64,000 bases of DNA from Paragordius varius (Eukaryota > Nematomorpha). The notes beneath the pieces were generated by a model. The model saw only the letters and a program-made list of their open reading frames with translations. It ran no database searches and was not told the origin of the DNA. Of the stretch, positions 11,998-29,451 are shown one piece after another. The translations under genes were made by a program, and so were the position numbers. Location of the stretch: contig OZ176052.1 of assembly GCA_964247055.1 (NCBI GenBank), positions 10,044,001 to 10,108,000 on the forward strand, given 5' to 3'. How positions within the stretch are numbered: position 1 is the first letter of the stretch; each line of letters opens with the position of its first letter.

Positions 11998-12874
11998 TGA
12001 ATGTCTTGTATCCAAGTGTTAATCTTAACCATCTCAATTTAAATTATAAAAGTTAAAGAAAAATTTCCAAAAATATTTTTGTTATACATCTCAAAAACGA
12101 TAAAACACTCATCCAGTTATAAAAATATGACTTTAAATAAATAGTCTATAAGGACTGTGTATTGGAATATAATAAAAAATGTCATTTATTAATTTTGATT
12201 TTATAAAAAAATAATATTCTATAAGTGTGTGTTAATGATTAAATTTTATTTTATATCATATTTTAATATTTATTTTCAAAAATAAGGTTTTTATTGATTA
12301 AGAAAATGTTTTTGTCAACTGGGAAAATATGATTGTTTGGGTATTTGTTGTGGTTGTTTGGGGGAAATCATTATTGACTGGGAAAAACGTTTTTTTAACT
12401 GGGTAATCGTTATATATTTTACATGGTTTCGAATTTTTTAGCTCTTGTTTAAAATTGAAATATTATATGCTAAATTTAGGATTAAAATAGTTTTCTGCTT
12501 TTCATGCTTTTGGTGGAGTTCACCAACTTTTAAACTCAAAAAATTTGGGATGACACTTATGGTAAACAATAAAGGCTGTAAGCTGTTCAAAATTGAAATT
12601 GAACTTACGAATTAAATCTAAAACCTTGGAAATAAATAGATAAAAGTTAAATAAATAATTTAATGTTGTTGTTTTAGAACGTTTAAAGTAAAGCGTCTTA
12701 GACAAAAAATTAATTTAGACAAAATATATGTTTCAGATATTTCTATAATGCTTGATTAAATTTTTATGTCTCTTCTACTTATATATTGAATTCAATGTAA
12801 CCAAATAATAATATAAAATAAGAATATTGGCCTTCTTTTTAGTCATAACATTTTAACATCTGCTTTGAATCCTA
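11998..12874. other. AT-rich spacer upstream of ING gene
   Basis: No gene recognised. A pyrimidine-rich tract ending in AG at 12841-12842 lies 32 nt before the ING start codon and resembles a 3' splice site, for either a 5'-UTR intron or a trans-spliced leader. Confidence 0.5.
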
Positions 12875-13904
12875 ATGTACGGCGTTAATTTGGAAAATTA
12901 TATTGATAGTTTGGATACATTGCCATCAGAAATGAGGAAGAAATTCAATAATATGCGAGATTTAGATAAAAAGGTTATTGAAAATTTAAAAACCATTGAC
13001 GTCGCTAGTCAAACATATTTGAACGATTATCATAAATTAGCTTCTACAGAACGTGCAGAATTATACAAAAATATAAATAAGAAATATAAAAAATGCAAAG
13101 ATATGTCAGATACAAAAATTCAATTGGCAGTTCAAACATATGAAATGATTGATAAACATATTCGTCGATTAGATGCTGAACTGGCGAAATTTGAAGCCAA
13201 GTTAAAGCACAAAGCATCTCTAGCATTAAATTCTTCTATGCCGCAACAAACTAATACAGATGGTGCCTGTCGAAATTTATTTTCCAACAAATCGGTCACT
13301 CTTAGCAAAGATCAAAAAAGAAAAGGTTTGACAATCTATATTTGTTTAACATATTGTGGTTGTCAAAATATGTGTATAAAGTATTTTTAAATACGTAATA
13401 ATTAACTATCTAATCTAAAACTATTATTCACACTTATATCAATATTTGTTAATATATTCTGGACATATATGCTTTTCAGGTAAAGGCAAAGCACAAAAGG
13501 CAACATCGAGTTCTTACAATGATGCGTCTACTCCTGCGCCCACTCCTGTCCCTGGTTTGGATGATCAATCGTTGGAATTGTTAATGCCTACCCTTTCCAC
13601 TTTTTCGCATTCTTCCCAAATTTTGGATATGCCTGTTGATCCAAATGAACCCACATATTGTGTTTGTCACCAAGTGTCTTACGGTGAAATGATTGGTTGT
13701 GATAACCCAGATTGTCCTGTTGAATGGTTTCATTTTGGGTGTGTTGGCCTGACCCATAAACCTAAAGGCAAATGGTTTTGCCCCAATTGTAATTCCATAT
13801 TTTCGGGTGGGACAGGAAATAGAAACAATACTTTAATCCCTTTAAATAACGCAAATTCTAATACTATAACAGCTAATGCTGCCAAACATCGAAAAACTTC
13901 ATGA
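12875..13904 (+). CDS. ING4/ING5: ING4/ING5-like PHD-finger histone reader
   Basis: Two exons, 12875-13325 and 13480-13904, join in frame (g|gt) across a 154-nt intron to give 291 residues. Residues 1-112 are the ING N-terminal domain, which dimerises in relatives; the run [20 protein letters not shown] is nearly that of ING4/5. Residues 210-254 are a C4HC3 PHD finger with zinc ligands at C211, C213, C224, C229, H235, C238, C251 and C254, and Y210 and W233 in aromatic-cage positions. The preceding [13 protein letters not shown] segment is also family-typical. ING4/5 proteins bind H3K4me3 and tether MYST acetyltransferase complexes in the nucleus. The Ser/Thr/Pro-rich linker is longer than in vertebrates, and a ~37-residue tail follows the finger. 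ING4 and ING5 cannot be told apart here. The start ATG matches the family N-terminus. Confidence 0.95.
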
Positions 13905-14935
13905 TTTGTTTTTTTCATTAATTATGCTTATGTGTAAATTAATATAAAAATTTTTGTGATATACGATTTCATATTATGATTGTATTAGCATAGCTATATA
14001 TAAATTCGTATCGTCTTCGTTCGATTTTGGTCATCCATATAATATACCACAAAATTTAAGTTGTTTGTGATTGAGCAGACACGTGTTTGGTCTAAAAAAT
14101 TAAATGACAAAGAAATCGAGCTCTCCTGCAAATATTCATGGATATCAAAAATTTACATTTACACGCGGGTGAACTCGGGTGCTAATTTTAAATTATAAAA
14201 CGTTTTACACTCATTTTAGGATTATATATAAAAAAATTCTTTTTTACCTTGTGCAAACTAATTTTAACAGAGCTAGGCCACCATCAGTGCACTTAATAAT
14301 AGTAGTTAAATATTACTATTAAATGAAATGAGCCAATATATATGCTAAAAATGTCAAAGCCCAAATATATCAGGGGTCTTTAACTAATTTTGTATACCAA
14401 AGCGATTTTAAATTAGAATATTCAAATGAGGTGCTCAACATGCGGCCCTCCGAGTTATTATTTTCGGCGCGCGTTAGAAAAATTTGCTTACAAAATTTTA
14501 ATAATATTGATGTTTCACAAACGAATTTTCAGGTCTATCCATCTGGCAACGAATTTGAAAGTTATACGTTTGATTTTTACAGTCTTATGTTTGAAATCCA
14601 AAAAAATATTTAATAATATATTTATTTGGAATGCGGCCCTTGAAGCCATTTTTTTGGACACCCCTCATTATAAATTTAGTTAATCTTAAATTTTATGTGC
14701 TAAAAGTGCTTTTAGAGAGCATAAAGAAACTAAAGATTAAGGTATTTTGGTTATTATAAAAAATATGAAGCATAAATTGATTTACAGAAATCTTTACGGG
14801 ATAATTTCATCATCTTCTAATTTTATTAGTTCGGTCTCATCAGATGATTTCTTTGTTTGAAAAAATGTAGTTATCGAAACTCCTTATTTTGCTCATCCTC
14901 TCAGGTTTGGTGATACAAATAATTTGCTCAATAAA
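13905..14935. other. ING-MNK spacer
   Basis: AT-rich, no gene recognised. It holds a hAT-like MITE (14428-14666). A polypyrimidine stretch ending in CAG (ag 14903-14904) lies 31 nt before the MNK start codon and resembles a splice acceptor. Confidence 0.5.
14428..14666. mobile_element. hAT-like MITE, copy 1
   Basis: Ends are GAGGTGCTCAACATGCGGCC on the left and, read inward from the right, GAGGGGTGTCCAAAAAAATG then GGGCCGC. The pattern (A/C)RGGGTGTCCAA plus a GCGGCC block is typical of hAT-type termini. Related copies lie at 17129-17329 and 62708-62952. The ~239-bp element has no coding capacity, and target duplications are not clear. Confidence 0.6.
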
Positions 14936-20809
<5,874 letters not shown>

Positions 20810-22817
20810 TGACAAATACTTTGGGTATTTATTCCCAAATCCTCAAAAGTGCATTAATACTTTTATATGTGTGTCTGTTAAAAATTTGGTTAAATTTTAA
20901 ATTAGATATTATATTACAAATAAAAATCACACCACCACCACCGAATTTTTTATTATTCCCGGTTTTAGAAAATGATCATTTCATTATTACATTGATCTCT
21001 GGGTTTTATCTTTTAATTTATTTTGACTATGACGATTCTCTCTCTCTCTATCTTGTATGTATCTCATGGAATATTACATGTATTATTGATGTACTTATAC
21101 TATAAAAGAGTAAGACCTATGCATTCAATTATGATATTACCATAATTTAAATAGTTAGTTATAATATCTAAAAAAGTCTATAATTAAAAATTAATATATA
21201 TATATATATATATTATATATATACAATATATTTAAGGGTAAGGAAAGATAAATAAACTATAAATTAATCTATATTATTGTTTAACTATACAATCAAAATA
21301 CATTTTACGAGGTTATATATAACATTTTAGATTGATTTATATATCTACAAATCACCCATAAATATGTTTAAAATTTAAACATTTAATCCAATAATGCCAA
21401 TCCAATATCATATAATATATATGCTTGTAGATAACGCCTGTGCTATATAATTTATGTAATTTTATTTATAACATATTTGATTACAAAATACATATTTTGC
21501 TATCTTATCTAATATTAATTATGTTTTTATGATGCCATATTTTTTATCCCTTTTATAAAGGATATTACAATTAGATGTTGAATAAATATTACCCATTTTT
21601 TATGTATTTCCAACTTTCTTTAAATATGGTTTTTAAATAGATATGTTTTTATTAGCATTTAGCCTAATAAAACTACATCCTCAATTGGAAATGAGTTTAT
21701 TAATTTGTTAATCATATATTGGATACGGGAAAAATTTCTTATTTAAGTTTACTTAATAATAAAAATATAAATTAAAAAATCATTATTAGCTGCCTGAAAA
21801 TGAATAATGTTCATATAAAATTTCTGGCCTATTATCATCAAATTATTAAAGGAGCCAATTAACCAATGCTTCATATGGATATTGAAGGGTCTTGAAAAAG
21901 TACTATGTGCAACTTACCAACTAATTTTTTTCTTATCTAAACTAATCAGGGTTGTACAAATTAATATGCAAAACAAATTTAGCATCAATCAACCAATTAT
22001 TTCATATTTTGCATAAAATGCTTAGTATTTATTAACAAAGTCTAAAAGAAGATTTCGCTTTGTTCAGTCAATAAGCAAAACTGGTGCTAAATACCGAATT
22101 TAGTTAAACCTATTATAATACAATAAATATTGAGCTTAAAACGTAAAAACCAAAAGTACAAAAAAGTTTTTTAAAAGGTAACCATACTTTTTAAAACTTT
22201 CATTTTTTATTATAACTCATCGTTTTCGGTTGCAAAATAGGAAATAAGGATGGGAAAAATTAAAGTTAAAATATATTTTTATCTATTAGTTTTATATTTT
22301 GTCTGTATATTTAAATTTTCAGCGTTATTAATTTGAAATAATTTAGTTCTTTGAGAAAAGTTTAGTATATAGGTATTTTTAGTTGACACAACATTCATAA
22401 ATATCAAATTTAAAGAATTTTTTCGTTTTTTAAATTACGATATACTCAAGACATTTTGCCTTCTTACTGTACATATGATGATAATTAGCTATGAATTTCT
22501 TAAGTTATTATAAGGGGAGGGGAGTAAGCCAAATTCTCTAAAAAAATAATTTTTTTGAAATCTTAAAAGCATTACAATCATCCAAATTTAAACAGTAGTT
22601 GTACTAGGAAAACAGCTTTGATCGTATCTAATTATATTTGAAAATTTAATTATTTGAAATTTCAAGTATAAATAATTAAAAATCTATAATAATAAAAATT
22701 CTCGTAGCTATCTGTTGAACTATGTAACATATTTTTTCAATTAAATAAATATTCCATTTATTCAAAATATAAATAACATTTTTAAAATATAAATAATTTA
22801 CTAATAATATTAATGAG
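20810..22817. other. Spacer between convergent MNK and RABL6
   Basis: AT-rich, with a short (TA)n run near 21193-21231 and repeated TATTATA tracts. No convincing exon is seen on either strand. The genes converge, so this holds both 3' UTRs. Confidence 0.6.
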
Positions 22818-25402
22818 TTAATCATCCAAATCTTCTTGATATATTATGACCATCGGGTTGGGATTGTTACTGTCGGAATCGTCGGAACTAAAATTTTGAG
22901 AATGTTACATGATAGCTTTTGTATGTAAAAATAAGCATATAATTAACTCTCTTTTTATAATAATATATTAGAAGTATTTAGAGAACCCAAATTTAAGCAT
23001 AAGGAACAACACAAATACATAAACGGAAGCGATTTTAAAACGGCATTACAATGGTTTACAAAAATTAAATTTTGTTTGAATTCGATATTCTCATTATAAA
23101 TTTTCGGTTTTTGATCATTTTTAAAAAATCCAATTTTCTTATTGGTTTTATTAAAAAATTTAGATAAATAATTATCCATAAATTTGGCATATATAAAATT
23201 GTCAACTATTTCTCCATACTTTAAATATTTTTACAACCCCTTAATACTAAAATGAAAAGGGTGCTATGTCACCCATTACGAGATTGTTAGATCAAGCGAA
23301 TACCAAATAATAGATTTTTCGTATTTGAAATAATTCAGATTTTATAAATACTTGTAATCAGTTTTTTTGGTATCTTCATTATTTTCATTTGATTCCGTTT
23401 TAGTTTGATTGTTGTTTCCTTGATTGTATGGTGGTGATTTTATGTCACCGAGGTCAAAAAATGAGTAATCTAAACTATCCGATGTTACTGGACAAAAATT
23501 ATCTATTGCATTTGGTAGGGGCGGATTAATTGCAACGGTACCAGGATAATTATTTTGGTTTACATCTTTGTTTTTGGCCACGACATTGGTTATTTTTGAA
23601 TCGGGAGTATTAACTACAAATATAAATTTATATAATTTTTAGTTTCTATATGTTGCGAACGAAAAATCTAAAATATCAAATTTTCTTCATTAGTTGATAA
23701 TGTATTTGACAGTATTTTAAGAAATTTAAACGGGTAAAATTATTTTGCATAATTTAGTTGCAACATATATTTTAAATTCAAAAAGACCCGTTTGAAATAG
23801 TTCTCAAATTTAAAAAAATATTATTCCATTTTTTGCAGTCTCAAAATAGTTTGGCAAAAGAGAAAATGCAGATCTAAAACAATTTTTAACCTAAATAAAG
23901 ATTATTTAGTCCAAAAACAGAAACATAATTTATTTTTTTAAGTAAAATTCATATATTCCAATGTACCGTTTTTAAAAAAAAATTGGTTTCTAATAATTTT
24001 GTAAATTATAAAGTTGTCAAGTTAATGTTATAAATTAATTAAAACGGGTTCCAAAAATTATGTAATTAGTTTTAAAAATATTTAATATACAATTTACAAT
24101 AAAAATTCACCCTTCAATTCAAATTCACTCAAGCAAATCAATTTTTACAATTTAAATTTATCTTTGAACAGTTTAAATTCAGCTGAAATTATGTGTTTTT
24201 GGGCTTGTAGAGCTCATTATTAATATGAAATATATCTTTATGGCTTAGTTTATTAATTTTTCAGTATTAATTTAATTTTTAACAAAATTTCCCTTTAATA
24301 TATGTAATTTTTATTATTCAATTATATATAATTTATGAATTGTTCAAGAGTAAATTTGAAATGTAAATGGTTATCATGAAAATAACAAAAACCATTACCA
24401 TGTGATGATTGGTTATTGGGGGTCAAATCATTTTTGAGAAGAGTATTTTGTGAAATTTTTGGTGTTTCGGGTAAATAAAACCTAATATATAAACAAAAAT
24501 ATGATTAAAATACTAATGATAAATTTGATGTATGGCGAGATAGTTTACTAAAATGATCGCTCGAAAGCGCAATTTATATAACCTAATCCTTATCACTATT
24601 GGTAAATGTAATAAATCAATAAAGTTTATTAATCTTACAATAATGCATAAAAAGTATTTTATCATAAAAGCTTTATTAAAATAACATTTGATTGCACCAG
24701 AGTTTGAAACCAAACTAAGATATATCCATCATCATCATTATATAAATATTTTTATCATAATTAATGGCATATTTCATTCTCCCAAAAGTGTATAATTCGG
24801 GCTCTATTGTCAAATGTTATAGGTCAAATTTAAAAAAGATTGTAACACATTTTTATATGCATAAAGTATTATTATAAAAGTAGAAATGAATTAATGATAT
24901 GCATTTTATAAAAAAAAGCAAAGCCATATGATATGTACATTATAAATATATACCCATGATCGGTTTCAGTAGATTGAGGATGTAATTTTAATTCTTCAAG
25001 AACAATATGGATATTTTCCGAATTCGTAGCGAGTTGTGACAAAAGACTTTCCCGCTAGTATATTTGTAATATATATATATATATATATATAAGTATATAT
25101 ATATATATATATATATATTAGCTTATTGAGCGTATAAGACTAACATTGATTGCTATTAAATATAAAAATTGTTGAAGACAGCATTAATAAATAAGTTTTT
25201 TTAATGTTTCTTAAACATATTATTTAAAATTATTTTATAGTGAAACCCCTTTTGTAAGTTGACCTTAATCAATTTATATTTTTTAATCATTTTTATAACG
25301 ATGTCCGATTTATTGGTTTATGTTGCTGTCCCAAAATATTTATATAAAAATATATTTTTTTATACTATACTTAAAAGGGTTTTACATGCTAAATAGAATC
25401 AT

Positions 25403-25441
<39 letters not shown>

Positions 25442-26649
25442 GCAAACCTCAAGCTCTAAAAATGGAAGATTAAAAAATTTATGAATATATTTCAGGCCAT
25501 AATTGTTTTTCATTGAACTTTCGATAACCTTGATATGGGTTGCGGCAATCAATTGATTTCTATAATAAATATATAGATTTAATGTATCTAAAAAAGAGAA
25601 GGCAAAAAAAGCTAATCTAAGTTATTTATCAATAGGTCAACAATATCAAACTTTAAAAAATATTTTAAACCGTTAGGCCTTAAATAAAAATCTCATCAAT
25701 TACTATATATATAATTTTCATTCATTATTATTTTTAAAGTTTATCTTATCGGTCTACATTTTAATAGTGTTTAAAAAATGCAGTATTTGGTTAAAAGCAG
25801 TTAAGCTCCAAAACAACCTATATTTGTTATTATACGATTTTAAGTATTTTGTGTTTATTAGAGTGACATTTTATGTTCAATTGTCATCGATTAAAAAAAT
25901 AAAATAAATGTATTACTGTATTTTTTTAAAATTTATCTTTAAAAAATGCAAAAGTATACTTGGATTTGATTGTATTTATCATACTATAAATATCATCCAA
26001 ACTAATGACTTGTTTATGTTCTAAATCTCGTTTATTAGCAAGAATTAATATGGGTATAGAGCATGTCAATTTTTCAATGTCGTTTAATATATAATCCAAA
26101 GTCCTGCATAATTATTAAATACTATACCATTTTCTGGTAACATCCAAAACGTATAAGATACCGTGTGTTCCTTTATGAACATCAATATTGTTGGAGTCTA
26201 AAATTCCAAAATCTAAATTATTCTAAAAATAAAAATCGGTCAACTTTGTTATTATTAAATTTTATGCCATTGTCTGTTATTTTAAGACCGTTGTCAACAA
26301 TATCCCATATTTCAACTTTGACAACAGTATTTGTGTTTTTAAAATTCCAATTAATATTTGCAATCTAAATTATAAAAAAATTTAACTTGAATCTGAAGAG
26401 TTGGATTATATTTATCGTGAAAATCCATTCCTTGCAACCTGTTAAATAACGATGTTTTCCCAACATTTTTATCACCTTTTATAATAATCTTCACTAAAAA
26501 TATTAAATAAATATACTATTATATGACACCCCATTTGAATATTTATCTTGCAATTCTTTTTCCAATGATTTTATGTTATTGTTGTTTAATGTGTTTGTTA
26601 AAGGAGGCGAGATAGCTTGAATTAATATTTTTTTAAAAGTTTCAAGCAT
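22818..26649 (-). CDS. RABL6: RABL6 (Parf) atypical Rab-like GTPase
   Basis: Ten exons on the minus strand: 26649-26517, 26493-26387, 26364-26245, 26222-26128, 26103-25960, 25559-25448, 25054-24954, 24481-24399, 23613-23352 and 22887-22818. All phases fit, giving 408 residues. The start region [21 protein letters not shown] matches human [21 protein letters not shown]. P-loop GDKNVGKT is 51-58. The switch region carries [13 protein letters not shown], the RABL6 replacement for DTAGQ. NKRD (175-178) is the base-recognition motif. [25 protein letters not shown] and RESLLSQL follow human RABL6 closely. RABL6 is reported to affect cell-cycle control. The C-terminus is acidic ([13 protein letters not shown], ending QEDLDD) and resembles an internal human block, so the protein ends early against human 729 residues and lacks the Lys-rich tail. 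Four of nine introns are 22-24 nt. Confidence 0.93.
25068..25122. repeat. (AT)n microsatellite in RABL6 intron
   Basis: Two AT dinucleotide runs split by AAGT. A further (AT)n run lies at 25407-25439 in the next intron. Confidence 0.9.
26104..26127 (-). other. 24-nt intron in RABL6
   Basis: GT...CAG, phase 2, splitting a Trp codon. Removal gives VTRKWTLDYI, aligning with human ITKQWTFNYI. If retained, the sequence has an in-frame stop. Confidence 0.92.
26223..26244 (-). other. 22-nt intron in RABL6
   Basis: GT...TAG, phase 0. Removal joins GIKFNNNK to NNLDFGILD, aligning with human GLKMEND...LDAEFLD. Retention leads to a nearby stop. Confidence 0.88.
26365..26386 (-). other. 22-nt intron in RABL6
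   Basis: GT...TAG, phase 0. Removal joins TLQIQ to IANINW, aligning with human TQEIQVTSIHW. Length is not a multiple of three. Confidence 0.92.
26494..26516 (-). other. 23-nt intron in RABL6
   Basis: GT...TAG, phase 1. Removal restores YNMKII, which is identical in position to human YNMKIV. Retention would shift the frame. Confidence 0.92.
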
Positions 26650-27488
26650 CGTTTAAAATGTCATATGCTGACTAACGAGGAAGCGGGTAATTTATAAAAA
26701 TGGATCAGAGTCCTATCGCTATTATTCACATTTTTAAATATTATCAAAATTATTTTGGTTATAAAAATTAGATTCTGGGACTGTATTATAAAAATTTCAA
26801 GTAACCAGCACGTTAGATCTACGATATCGATTAAAATATTCCGAATACATCATTTTAGTTTTTTGGGTTCACGAATTATTGACAATATATTAATTTATCC
26901 ATATCAGAAATATGATTTGATAACGGAATTATTTATTGTTTGTCGATTATATTTTGTGATAATTTTGCACCCATAAAGTTATAAGTAAACTACCATTTTG
27001 AAAGTTGTTTGATTTATAACTCAAACATTGTTCCCGGTACTAGATAAAAAATCTATTTCTAAATTCTAAAAAGTCCATAAATGATACCTCTAAAATCCGA
27101 TTAAAAACATTATGAATTCTGCTAAAATATAAAAAATAAAAAAAAATAAGTTAACGATGGTATTAGACAAATTAAAAAATGCCGCTACTGCGATCTGAAA
27201 TTAATATAACAGCGCCCTTGTTCTTTAATAAATATGTAGCGAAATTTTGCGAAACCCAATGAATAAGTTATGCTGGGAACAAATACAAAAACGCTTTTTT
27301 ATACCTCTTTTCAAAATAATTTTTGAATTTTTAACATTTTAATTAATAAATGTTTAATATTCTTTACCTTGAATATTACACAGAGAAATTCCACTAATAT
27401 CTAACCTTTAACACTGCGTAAAATGGGAGGGGGGTACCTAACAGATCGTGAATATATATATATGTATATATTTACAAATATATTATAT
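26650..27488. other. Spacer upstream of RABL6
   Basis: AT-rich, no gene recognised. On the minus strand a CCTCGTTAG tract (ag 26673-26672) lies 22 nt before the RABL6 start codon and resembles a splice acceptor. Confidence 0.5.
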
Positions 27489-28519
27489 CACTGCGACCAA
27501 AATCGGAAGGGGGGGGGGGTAGAAAAAAGTAGTTTGATGAAATATATATATTTTATTAGATTATGGTACTTTTGGTCTTGGTCCTGCGAATATAAGAAAG
27601 TTGTTTATATTTTTGTGGTAGGTGTTCCGTATCATAAAATGGCAAAAGTTGCGCACATTTAAAAAAAATTTTTTTAATGAAAGCTGATTGCTTCATTAAC
27701 ACTAAAATATAATATAAATCACAAATAAAAATCAAAACAATAAATCCCAATTTTTTCTCTCTTCTAAAATTGACTAGTTCTCTCAAAAACACAAAAATGC
27801 TAGTATAAAAACGAATAAAGATATTATAAAAATACTTTTTTTAAATAATACGATGATGCTGAAAATTTCTATTTCCTCAGAATCTCGATCGAAGATTTGG
27901 CTCATCAACAAATATTTTGATATATAAATTGTATAAAGCAAAGAACTTAATTCTAAGGTGATAGAAATGTTTGGCATCATTGAATTACATAAAAAAGTGT
28001 TTTTTATTATAACTTTAAGCGTTTATACTGTTTCCATCTTGTCCTAATGCAGCATGAAGCACGCTTCAACATTGCTAAAAATTTAACTATTAGAAAAAGT
28101 ATGCATTTTCTAAAAATATTTATTATAATAAAACTTAGCATAAAAATAATATTTTTGTCGCGCAATCTCGGCGTTTTTGCGCTAATATTAAGTAAATCAG
28201 CTGGTTTTAGCAGTCCGAAAAAAATTGGGACTTTTAAATCCATATCTGAAAATTAAATAAATATTGTTTTGATTTTTATATGTAGATTTATGATATATTT
28301 CAGTAATATTTTTTGTGAAGCATTAAGCTCTCACCAAAATATTTTTATCAAACAATGTGCAATCTTGCCATTATAATATCGAGCTATTACCACAAAAAGG
28401 CAAATAATTTCTTTATATTAATCGTACATAAAAAGACACCATGAGAATCCGATACATTTTTTATCATAATATATGTATTTCATCAAATTTTTTTATACCC
28501 CCCGATTTTGGACGCAGTG
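27489..28519. mobile_element. Fold-back element family 2, complete copy
   Basis: Termini are CACTGCGACCAAAATCGG on the left and, read inward, CACTGCGTCCAAAATCGG on the right, each followed by a G-rich run. The inverted similarity continues deep into the 1,031-bp element (for example AAAATCAAAACAATA near 27730 against its complement near 28265), so both halves are arms of one large imperfect palindrome. No transposase is seen. Relatives lie at 46610-47541 and in 52057-54337. Confidence 0.85.
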
Positions 28520-28524
28520 TATAT

Positions 28525-29000
28525 ATATATCCTGATAGATAAATGTATGTGGATTCTCATGGGGCTTTAGATTTTAGGGCTTATAAATCATTTTCTAATA
28601 TATGACATTGAGTGAATTACTTGATATCGTAAAATAGCAAAATTAGAACACATTATGTTCGATAAATTTTATTTGTTTTAGCGATATGCCTTATTCGAAA
28701 AAATATAATTTAAAATGGTAAATCCACAAGTCGTAAATTTTTGAATCCCTTTAACATAGGCTAAAGTCTCAATATATAATTTTTTAATTTATCCTAAATT
28801 ATAGCATCAAAAATATATTTTTAAAAAATACCATACTTTGTTTAAAATTTAATTTTTAGAGAAATTTTGTTGAACCGCACTAATTTTAAAGCATGATGGA
28901 ACAATATAAAAGCGCTTTAAGATATTATAACCTTATTCCTATATAAATCGATAATGCTAAACATTATAACCTCAGTTTGATTAAAATACTTTCATATTAA
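28525..29000. mobile_element. Fold-back family 2 fragment (one arm)
   Basis: Resembles the left arm of the 46.6-kb copy: a CCTGATAGATAAATGTAT start, then an AAGCATGATGGAA block and a short CTTTAAGATATTATA-like stretch. There is no matching second arm, so it is a solo arm or was cut by later rearrangement. Confidence 0.6.
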
Positions 29001-29451
29001 AATTTGTCTAAAATATATTATGTTTTATTGAATCCATTACATTTTGAAAATCAATTTTTAATAATCAATAAGTTTGTTTGTTCAGTTGGATCAAAGTGAA
29101 ATCTACACTCTGGAAATCGCGAAATCGTAAAAATTAAATCGTTTAACTCGGGATAAAAATTACCCTCAAATGTAGATTAAAAGCAATTAAGTTTTAAAGA
29201 GCGATCTATCGTTTTAATTTGTTCTAATCTTCAGTGCGCATTAATTTAAAAATAGATTAATAACATTGGGTGTTGTAGTTTTCAAAAAGCCAAAAATACC
29301 GTTATATAAAAACATATATAACTTTTTTAAAGCAAAGTACCAGTTTTTTAAAACTATTTATGGAATAAATAAAGGATTATTTGTGTTTATTTACGAATAT
29401 TTATTTTAACGAGTTTCATAATGAAAAAGAGAACACGCTCAAAAAAGGGGG
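29001..29451. other. AT-rich spacer
   Basis: No gene or recognisable element. Confidence 0.4.

Noticed and set aside
22955-23179. 74-codon minus-strand frame as an extra RABL6 exon
   Set aside because: Exons 23613-23352 and 22887-22818 already join in phase with family-like sequence; this frame has no resemblance to RABL6.
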